Origin: Gammaproteobacteria bacterium
Lineage (GTDB): Bacteria; Pseudomonadota; Gammaproteobacteria; DSM-26407
Assembly (NCBI GenBank): GCA_028694565.1
Contig: JAQVKR010000225.1
Coordinates: forward strand, 1-5,201
DNA: 5,201 nucleotides
Reading direction: 5' to 3'
Positions 1 through 5,201 of the stretch are shown piece by piece (position 1 is the stretch's first letter; each line of letters opens with the position of its first letter). The position numbers were made by a program, and so were the translations under genes. The notes under the pieces are model-generated. The model was not told where the DNA came from, did not search any database, and saw only the letters and a list, made by a program, of their open reading frames with translations.

Positions 1-917
1 GACCACTGCCCGGGCGGGATCTGCGCCCCGGTGATCGCCGCCTCCAGGCTCGCGCTCCACTGCGCCGCCCCGCCGCTGAAGCGGTACCCGCCGCTGGCGC
101 TCGCCACCGTCACCGCATCGCCCGCCAGCGGCCAGCGCAGCCCCTCCCAGCGGCCGCTCAGCTCGGCCGCGGGCGCCTCCCCGCCGAGCGCCAGGCGACC
201 GCTGGTGGAAAGGGCGAACGGCGCCGTCAGACGGTGTTCGAGCGTGGGGGTGAGCAGCGGCCCGGACAGCGTCCCCGCGCCCGCCAGCTCGGGTTGCTCA
301 GGCAACTTCAGGCGCCATTCCAGGGTCAGATCCAGCGGCCACTCCGCCGTCGTGGCCAGGCTGCCGCTGCTGCGCACGGCCAGTTCCGGCGCATCCGCCT
401 CCAGCCGCTCCAGGCGCAGGACGCCGCCCTCGAACCCGGCGGCCAGCTCGACCCGGTCCAGCGGCCAGGACTGCGCCTCCCGGTGGATCACCGCCCGCTC
501 CAGGCGCGCCTGGTCGACCCGCAGGTCCAGGGGCAGCAGGAGATCCGCCAGCACCGGGGCGCCGGCGGGGGGGGCGTCGGGGGCCGGCGGGGGGAGCCGC
601 AGGTCCAGGTCTTCGAGGGCCAGGCGGGTGACGTGCAGCCGGCGCAGCGTAAGCGCCGATGGCCGCCAGTCCAGCTCCAGCCGCCCGAGCGTCAGCTCCA
701 GCCCCGCGCCACGGTAATTCAGACCCTCCAGCCGCAGCCCCCCGAGCAGGGTGCCGCCCACGCGCTCCGCCGCCAGCTCCCCGGGAACCAGGGGCTGGGC
801 AAACCGCCACAGCCAGCGGGTGCCCGGCTCGGTCCCCGCGATAATCCCCAGCGCCGCCAGCAGCAGGGCGAGCAGCAGCAGCAGGTTGGCCAGCCCGGCG
901 GCGAGCAGTCGCTTCAC
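1..917 (-). CDS. tamB: TamB, translocation and assembly module inner-membrane protein (N-terminal part; 3' end cut by window edge)
   Basis: The frame opens with GTG at 917-915 and runs without a stop through 305 codons to the left edge. TamB proteins are usually well over 1,000 residues, so only about a quarter is present and the C-terminal DUF490/TamB domain is outside. Visible in order: a basic start (MKRLL), one very hydrophobic Leu/Ala segment at residues 8-27 with no clear cleavage site, so an uncleaved inner-membrane anchor; the family-typical GTEPGTRW just after it (28-35); then VGGTLLGGLRLEGLNYR (53-69), the AsmA/TamB N-terminal repeat style; a Pro/Ala linker at 109-121; and repeated amphipathic beta-strand segments such as LRLERLEAD, as expected for the hydrophobic periplasmic groove. 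In the family, TamB spans the periplasm and docks on TamA for protein insertion and lipid transport to the outer membrane. The start overlaps the tamA stop, indicating translational coupling; only a weak GGGG lies upstream. The identification is strong from sequence plus the tamA neighbour; the function is inferred from the family. Confidence 0.93.
   Translation of the reverse strand, partial: MKRLLAAGLANLLLLLALLLAALGIIAGTEPGTRWLWRFAQPLVPGELAAERVGGTLLGGLRLEGLNYRGAGLELTLGRLELDWRPSALTLRRLHVTRLALEDLDLRLPPPAPDAPPAGAPVLADLLLPLDLRVDQARLERAVIHREAQSWPLDRVELAAGFEGGVLRLERLEADAPELAVRSSGSLATTAEWPLDLTLEWRLKLPEQPELAGAGTLSGPLLTPTLEHRLTAPFALSTSGRLALGGEAPAAELSGRWEGLRWPLAGDAVTVASASGGYRFSGGAAQWSASLEAAITGAQIPPGQW
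556..594 (+). repeat. Four consecutive G-tracts with G-quadruplex-forming pattern, inside tamB
   Basis: The plus strand carries G-runs of 4 (556-559), 8 (567-574), 5 (579-583) and 6 (589-594) bases, separated by loops of 7, 4 and 5 bases. This satisfies the usual G-quadruplex pattern of four runs of at least three G with loops of up to seven. The tract lies on the template strand of tamB; the coding strand is C-rich and encodes the Pro/Ala linker at TamB residues 109-121. The pattern is seen directly; folding in the cell is not shown. Confidence 0.7.
914..917 (-). promoter_or_regulatory. tamA-tamB GTGA stop/start overlap
   Basis: On the minus strand the four bases GTGA contain the tamB start (GTG, 917-915) and the tamA stop (TGA, 916-914). 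With only a weak G-rich stretch (GGGG in ATGGGGCCC, about 8 to 11 bases upstream of the GTG) as ribosome-binding site, tamB translation probably depends on ribosomes finishing tamA. This would keep the two partner proteins made together from one mRNA. The overlap is read directly; the coupling is inferred. Confidence 0.85.
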
Positions 918-2668
918 AGGTCGGGCCCCATGTTGAAGTGGAGGCGCAGCGGCGTGCCGGGCTCGCTCACGGCCACTGCCAGGTCCACCCGGATGGGTCC
1001 CACCGGCGATTGCCAGCGCAGGCCCGCGCCCACGCCCTGCTTGAGCTCCCCGTCCCAGTCGTCGAGGGCGTTGCCCACGTCGTAGAAGGCCGCGGCGCTC
1101 CAGTTGCCGGTGATGCGGTGCTCGTACTCCACGCTCCCCACCAGGAGGAAGCGGCCGCCGATCACGTCGCCGGCGCTGTTCTCCGGGCCCAGCTCGTTGT
1201 AGCCGTAGCCGCGCACGCTCTGGTCGCCGCCGGCGAAGAAGCGCAGGCTGGCCGGCAATGACTCCACGTCCTCCACCAGGGTGGCGCCCAGGTTGCCCCG
1301 CGCCAGCACCCGCCCCCCCGCGCCCAGGGGCTCGATGAACTTCGCGTCCACCCGGCCCTGGAGGAAGCGGGCGTCGGAGCCGAGCGCCGGGTCGCTGCCC
1401 TTCACCTCCAGTCCGAGGCGGCGGCCGCGGCGCGGCCGCATGCGGTCGTCCGCATCCACCCGGGTCCAACCCACCGCCGGGTAGAGCAGGCGCGCATCCA
1501 CCTCCTCCCCGGCCACCGTGGAGTATTCCTCGAGGAAGTTCAGGGAGAGGTCCCGCAGCCAGCCGCCCTCCAGGCTCTCCACCCGGCGGGCGCTCAGCAG
1601 CAGGCTGGTGGACTCGGCGGTGTCGGTGGACTCGTCGCGCAGGCTGGCCTGGAACAGGAGGCGATCGCTCAGGGGCTTCACCAGGGGAATCTCGTAGCCG
1701 GCGGTGAGGGCGTAGCGGATGGCCGAGAGCTCCAGCTGGGCGCTGGCCCGTTCGCCGTTGCGGCGGATGCGCCGGCTCTCCCAGCCGGCGCTCGCCCGCG
1801 GCCCGGTGTCGGTGCCGTAGCCCAGGCCGAAGCTGTACTTGTGGCGCTTGCGGTCCACCAGCTCCACCCGCACCGGCACCTCCAGCCCCTCGGCCTCCTC
1901 CGGCGGCGCGCTGATGTTCACCTCGGCGAAATAGTCGCTGTTCACCAGGGCCGTCTGCAGGGCGGTGATGCGATCCACCAGGTAGGGCTCGCCCGGCTCG
2001 ATGGTCACGAACCGGCGCAGGAAGGACTCCTCCAGGGCCGAGTCGCCGAACCGGACCGGACCGAAGCGGTAGCGGGGGCCGGTGTCGTAGTCCAGGATCA
2101 CTTCGGCGCTGTCCGTCCCCCGCTCCACCCGCACCTCGCTGCGGCTGAAGCGGGCGTCGAAGTAGCCCCGCGCCAGCGCCAGGTTCTGCAGGCTGCGCTT
2201 GGCCTCCGCGTAGCGGCCATGGTGGAGGACGTCGCCCTCCTTGATCGGCAGGCGCCCGCGCAGTTCGCGGAAGGCCGGATCCCCGGCCCCGGCGCCGCCG
2301 AGCGTCAGGGTGAGGCGGGTCACCCGCACCGGGGCGCCGGGCGCGATGCGGAACACCGCCACCCAGGACTCGCCGTCACGCTCGAGCGCCGGCTCGATGC
2401 GGGGGCGATAGTGGCCCAGGGCGCCCAGGGCCTGTTCGATCTCCGCGGGCGCCTGCCGGTAGAGCCGCCGCAGGTGGGCCTCGCTGTCCGGCGGGGTCTG
2501 GATCAGGCTCAGGTAGGCGCGCACGTTGTCGGCCAGCGCCCCCTCGATTCCTTCCAGGCGCACCTCCACCCGCGGCTGCGCGAGGGCCCCGAGGGACCAC
2601 AGCAGCAGGACGGCCCAGACCAGGGCGGCGGGCAGGGCACGAACGGCTTGGGCATCGTTGCGCATCAT
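914..2668 (-). CDS. tamA: TamA, outer-membrane Omp85-family translocation and assembly module subunit
   Basis: Complete gene of 584 codons from the ATG at 2668, close to the roughly 577 residues of E. coli TamA. Residues 1-30 form a signal peptide: MMRNDAQAVR, a hydrophobic core rich in Leu/Ala/Trp, and an ALA|QP cleavage site. Three POTRA domains follow (about 32-110, 113-198 and 199-273; the third begins at YRFGPVRFGDS), then a barrel from about 274 (RKRHKYSFGLGYGTDTGPR) to the end. The barrel carries the Omp85 hallmarks: DD...P..G..L near 407-420, GGDQSVRGYGYNELGP at 480-495 with the loop-6 VRGY motif, GSVEYEH at 511-517, and a C-terminal FNMGPDL. In the family TamA sits in the outer membrane, its POTRA domains binding TamB. 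An in-frame TTG at 2722 would add 18 residues before the signal peptide. I prefer ATG because it gives a normal signal-peptide length, but neither start has a good Shine-Dalgarno sequence. A second ATG follows at 2665. BamA is less likely, since it has five POTRA domains and about 800 residues. Confidence 0.95.
   Translation of the reverse strand: MMRNDAQAVRALPAALVWAVLLLWSLGALAQPRVEVRLEGIEGALADNVRAYLSLIQTPPDSEAHLRRLYRQAPAEIEQALGALGHYRPRIEPALERDGESWVAVFRIAPGAPVRVTRLTLTLGGAGAGDPAFRELRGRLPIKEGDVLHHGRYAEAKRSLQNLALARGYFDARFSRSEVRVERGTDSAEVILDYDTGPRYRFGPVRFGDSALEESFLRRFVTIEPGEPYLVDRITALQTALVNSDYFAEVNISAPPEEAEGLEVPVRVELVDRKRHKYSFGLGYGTDTGPRASAGWESRRIRRNGERASAQLELSAIRYALTAGYEIPLVKPLSDRLLFQASLRDESTDTAESTSLLLSARRVESLEGGWLRDLSLNFLEEYSTVAGEEVDARLLYPAVGWTRVDADDRMRPRRGRRLGLEVKGSDPALGSDARFLQGRVDAKFIEPLGAGGRVLARGNLGATLVEDVESLPASLRFFAGGDQSVRGYGYNELGPENSAGDVIGGRFLLVGSVEYEHRITGNWSAAAFYDVGNALDDWDGELKQGVGAGLRWQSPVGPIRVDLAVAVSEPGTPLRLHFNMGPDL
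1421..1439. repeat. Paired GCGGCCGC palindromes in tamA
   Basis: Two identical 8-base palindromes (1421-1428 and 1432-1439) are separated by GGC. They fall on the codons for the Arg-rich RPRRGRR segment just after the conserved DD...P..G barrel motif of TamA. The simplest explanation is GC-ending Arg codons in a high-GC genome, with no regulatory meaning. Confidence 0.5.
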
Positions 2669-2744
2669 GGCGACGGCATCAGTTGGTGGCGCGGCTACCC
2701 CGAGTCTGCCGGATTCGGGCAACCGGCGCGAGCGGGGCGGCGCC
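2669..2744 (-). other. Channel gene-tamA intergenic gap (76 bases), no clear promoter or terminator
   Basis: This short GC-rich gap separates the channel stop from the preferred tamA ATG. Read on the minus strand it holds one 5-base-pair stem (GGCGC at 2744-2740 with GCGCC at 2729-2725, 10-base loop) and a weaker 4-base-pair stem (TGCC/GGCA, 2721-2718 with 2710-2707). Neither is followed by a T-rich run, so I do not call an intrinsic terminator. I see no -10/-35 pair and no strong Shine-Dalgarno sequence. Read-through from the channel gene into tamA is therefore plausible, but a GC-rich promoter not recognisable by eye, here or inside the channel gene, is not excluded. Confidence 0.5.
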
Positions 2745-5201
2745 TCAGGTGGCGCCCTCGGGCAGTTCCGCGCCCGCCGGCGGGCGCGGCCGCTCCGGCC
2801 ACTCCTTGATGTAGAGATCCTGCTGCGGGAAGGGAATCTCGATGCCGGCCTGCGCGAGGGCGTCCCAGATGGCGAACAGGATTTCCGATTTCACCTGGAA
2901 CGGCGAATGACGGCGCACGTCCACGAAGTAATGCACCCGGAAATCCACCGAGGAGGCGCCGAAATCGATCAGGAAGACCCGCGGCTCGGGCTGGCTGACC
3001 ACCGCCGGATGGGCGTTGACCGCCTCCAGCATCACCTTCTGGGCGACGCGGGGATCGCTCTTGTAGTGCACTCCCACCTGGAACACCGTGCGCACGTAGT
3101 TGTCGCTGCGGGTCCAGTTGATGAAGGCGGTGCTGATGATGTCGGCGTTGGGGATGATGACGTCCTGGTTGTCCCAGGTGGTGACCGTCACCGAGCGCAT
3201 GCCGATGCGCGTCACCTCCCCCTGGTTGCTGGAGATGGTGACCCAGTCGCTGGTGCGGATGGGGCGCTCCACCAGCAGGATGATGCCGCTGATGAAGTTG
3301 TTGGCGATGTTCTGCAGGCCGAAACCGATGCCGACGCCGAGCGCGCCGGCGAAGATGGCGAGGCTGGTCAGGTCGATGCCCATGGTATTGAGGGCGACGA
3401 GCACCCCGAGCAGCACCAGCGCGTACTGGGTGAACACCGACAGGCTGTTGCGCACCCCCAGGTCGCCGATGCGCGCATAGAGCCAGCGGTAGGTGAACTG
3501 CCGCGCCCAGCGCCCGAGCCAGATCACCACCACCAGGGTCAGGGCCGTCCCCAGCAGCTGGCGCAGCGTCACCGAAATCTGGCCGATGCTGAACAGCGGC
3601 GCATCCAGCCACTCTTTCAGCGTCACCACCACGGCCGATTCGGCCCCCCAGCCGTAGAGCCGGAACAGGACCGCCAGCGCCGCCAGCGCCAAGACCACGC
3701 GGGCCAGCTTCTGCAGGGGATCGATGACGCCCTGGGCCCACAACAGGCCGTTGTGGGTGCGCTCCACCACCAGGCTCTTCAGGCTGTTGACCAGATCGCG
3801 CATCACGCCCCGCACCAGCAGCCAGATGAACAGCACCAGCAGCAGCCAGCCCAGGTGCGAGGCCACCGACCAGGCGAGGTTGATGAACCCCACCAGGCCC
3901 AGCACCGCCGCGGCCAGCATCGACAGCGGCACGGTGAAGCTGAGCAGGCTCAGCAGCTGGGCCCATTGCCGGCGCATGCGCTCACGGACCGAATCCATCA
4001 GCACGATGCGCAGGCGCAGCGACACGAAGATCAGCGGAAGCAGGAACACCATGAACAGGCGATCGAGCAGATCCCGCAGGGTGGTGGAGAAGAAGCCCAG
4101 GTGACCGAGCATCACCACCACGGCGAACAGCGCCGCCACCGCCGTGACCCCGCGCACCAGCCGGTGCATGCCGTGCTGCCGGCGCTCCTCGGGCACCAGC
4201 TCCGAGACCAGCAGCCAGCGTGACAGGCCCACCAGCAGCACCGTGCCCAGCCACAGCGAGCCCAGCAGCAGGACGATCCACAGGGCCGGCGACGCCGCGC
4301 CGGTGATCCAGGTCACCAGCAGCAGGGAGCCGCCCACCAGCAGCGCCAGGCGGCTGCTGTGGAGCAGGGCCAGCCCCACCCGGATGAAGCGCCGGGTGAA
4401 ATTGTCCGTGGCCGCGATGGCCGCGGCGTCCGGGGTGCCCATGCGCCACAGGGGCAGCAGCACGGCGAGCAATGCCAGCTCCAGCGCGGCGAACAGCAGC
4501 CAGCGCCCGACATCCGCCTGGGCCAGCGCGCCCCGGAGCTTCAGCGCGGTATCGAGCAGGGCGTCGACGATGACCCGGGGCAGGCCCGCCAGCTCGTTCG
4601 CCAGGTCGCCCCAGGCGGCCAGATCGCCGGGCAGGCGGTGGCGCACGGTCAGCCCCCGCTTGACGCTTTCCCGGTAGGCGGCATCGATGGCGTCGAAGCG
4701 GGACTGGGCCTGCGCCAGCAGGGGCTCCAACTGCTTTATCTGCGTGTCGAAGCGCTTCGCCAGCTGCTCCAGGAGCTGGCGTTCGCGCTCCACCTGCTTC
4801 TGGATTTCCGGACTCAGGGCCTGGCGCTTCTCGAGCACCTGGATCTGCTGCTGCAGCAGCGATTGCTTGCGGCGCGCCAGGTCCAGCGCCGTGCGCAGCT
4901 CTCCCAGGCGCGCCCCCAGGTCGTTCCGCGCCGCGTCGAGCACCTCGCCCGACACGTCGAGGTCGGGCAATGCCTGTTCCAGGTTGCCCACCAGGGTGCG
5001 CAGGCGTTCACCCTTGAGCTGCAGCTGCAGCAGGTAGACGCCCTCCTCCACCTCCTGAATCTGTCCCTCCAACAGCAGGCGCTCGCCCTCCTTGCCCTCC
5101 GCGGGCAGCTGCCGCAGCTGCTCGCGCAGCTTGTTGGCACGGGCCATCTGTTCTTCCTGGGCCTTGGCCAGGCGCTGTTCGAGGTCCTCCAGCGCCTGCT
5201 T
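2745..5201 (-). CDS. MscK/MscM-type large mechanosensitive ion channel of the MscS superfamily (5' end cut by window edge)
   Basis: 818 codons to a TGA at 2747-2745; the frame is open through the right edge, so the start is outside. Numbering from the internal Met at 5147: residues 1-165 are charged, Gln/Leu/Glu-rich heptad helices (e.g. LEKRQALSPEIQKQVERE), and the 18 codons before this Met (KQALEDLEQRLAKAQEEQ) continue the same coiled coil, resembling the periplasmic region of MscK/MscM. About ten hydrophobic helices lie between 215 and 590 (near 215-233, 257-280, 288-312, 332-353, 363-384, 398-421, 432-448, 482-500, 527-545, 570-590). The pore helix (592-625) contains GVGIGFGLQN; against E. 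coli MscS, Leu105 and Leu109 become Val605 and Phe609 by my hand alignment. The beta domain follows (EVTRIGMRSVTVTTWDNQ, VIIPNADIIS), then the alpha/beta domain ending FPQQDLYIKEW and a short Pro-rich tail. The family opens under membrane tension to release solutes during hypo-osmotic shock. Eleven helices match E. coli MscK and MscM (about 1,100 residues); which one it equals cannot be told here, so no symbol is given. Confidence 0.92.
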   Translation of the reverse strand, partial: KQALEDLEQRLAKAQEEQMARANKLREQLRQLPAEGKEGERLLLEGQIQEVEEGVYLLQLQLKGERLRTLVGNLEQALPDLDVSGEVLDAARNDLGARLGELRTALDLARRKQSLLQQQIQVLEKRQALSPEIQKQVERERQLLEQLAKRFDTQIKQLEPLLAQAQSRFDAIDAAYRESVKRGLTVRHRLPGDLAAWGDLANELAGLPRVIVDALLDTALKLRGALAQADVGRWLLFAALELALLAVLLPLWRMGTPDAAAIAATDNFTRRFIRVGLALLHSSRLALLVGGSLLLVTWITGAASPALWIVLLLGSLWLGTVLLVGLSRWLLVSELVPEERRQHGMHRLVRGVTAVAALFAVVVMLGHLGFFSTTLRDLLDRLFMVFLLPLIFVSLRLRIVLMDSVRERMRRQWAQLLSLLSFTVPLSMLAAAVLGLVGFINLAWSVASHLGWLLLVLFIWLLVRGVMRDLVNSLKSLVVERTHNGLLWAQGVIDPLQKLARVVLALAALAVLFRLYGWGAESAVVVTLKEWLDAPLFSIGQISVTLRQLLGTALTLVVVIWLGRWARQFTYRWLYARIGDLGVRNSLSVFTQYALVLLGVLVALNTMGIDLTSLAIFAGALGVGIGFGLQNIANNFISGIILLVERPIRTSDWVTISSNQGEVTRIGMRSVTVTTWDNQDVIIPNADIISTAFINWTRSDNYVRTVFQVGVHYKSDPRVAQKVMLEAVNAHPAVVSQPEPRVFLIDFGASSVDFRVHYFVDVRRHSPFQVKSEILFAIWDALAQAGIEIPFPQQDLYIKEWPERPRPPAGAELPEGAT

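Noticed and set aside
298..810. 170-codon Gly/Ala/Pro/Arg-rich minus-strand frame
   Set aside because: It is a frame-shifted reading of tamB with very low complexity; the tamB frame is continuous through it.
31..1085. Overlapping plus-strand frames (31-717 and 234-1085) across tamB and the tamA 3' end
   Set aside because: They are Ser/Arg/Ala-rich and Gln/Arg/Pro-rich shadows without recognisable motifs; the minus strand encodes TamB and the end of the TamA barrel.
2725..2744. Stem-loop just after the channel stop as a terminator
   Set aside because: The stem has only five base pairs with a ten-base loop and no following T-run, so it does not meet the pattern of an intrinsic terminator.
1841..2809. 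322-codon open frame on the plus strand antisense to tamA
   Set aside because: It is compositionally biased (His, Gln, Ala, Arg), crosses a gene boundary, and lies opposite well-conserved POTRA domains.
2695..3966. 423-codon minus-strand frame overlapping the channel gene
   Set aside because: It is a shifted frame of the channel gene, rich in Gly/Ala/Arg/Pro with no domain. The true frame carries the pore and beta-domain motifs.
2526..4223. 565-codon open frame on the plus strand, antisense to the channel gene and the tamA 5' end
   Set aside because: Its translation is a low-complexity His/Gln/Ala/Arg/Asp/Glu mixture with no recognisable domain, as expected from the reverse complement of a GC-rich gene. 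The opposite strand encodes a clear MscS-family channel.
4847..4860. 14-base perfect palindrome GCTGCTGCAGCAGC as an operator
   Set aside because: It lies inside the channel coding region and comes from CTG/CAG codons of the Leu/Gln coiled coil; similar CTG/CAG palindromes occur near 5018-5032.

Overview
The window is a compact, very GC-rich (by eye about two thirds G+C) piece of a Gram-negative chromosome. All supported genes are read on the minus strand. TamA/TamB, a large MscK/MscM-type mechanosensitive channel, heavy GC-ending codon use and the layout point to a proteobacterium, most likely a high-GC gammaproteobacterium. The species cannot be named from this window.

Layout in the direction of transcription, right to left. 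Positions 5201-2745 hold the 3' part of a large MscS-superfamily channel gene. It has a periplasmic coiled-coil region, about eleven membrane helices, and a C-terminal MscS pore and cytoplasmic domain. Its true start lies beyond the right edge. After a 76-base gap without a recognisable promoter or terminator comes tamA (2668-914), complete, encoding an Omp85-family outer-membrane protein with a signal peptide, three POTRA domains and a 16-stranded-type barrel. Its stop overlaps the GTG start of the next gene by four bases (GTGA, 917-914). That gene is tamB, of which the first 305 codons (917-1) are present before the left edge cuts it.

TamA (outer membrane) and TamB (anchored in the inner membrane, spanning the periplasm) form the translocation and assembly module. 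It is implicated in outer-membrane protein assembly and, with other AsmA-like proteins, in moving phospholipids to the outer membrane. The upstream channel would release solutes when membrane tension rises. Together the three genes form an envelope-maintenance cluster, probably but not provably one transcription unit.

There is no RNA gene, mobile element, CRISPR array or attachment site, and no stretch over 300 bases without a gene. I see no sign of a previously undescribed system. The most unusual local feature is a run of four G-tracts (including eight consecutive G) at 556-594 inside tamB, opposite a Pro/Ala-rich linker. The long plus-strand open frames are antisense shadows.
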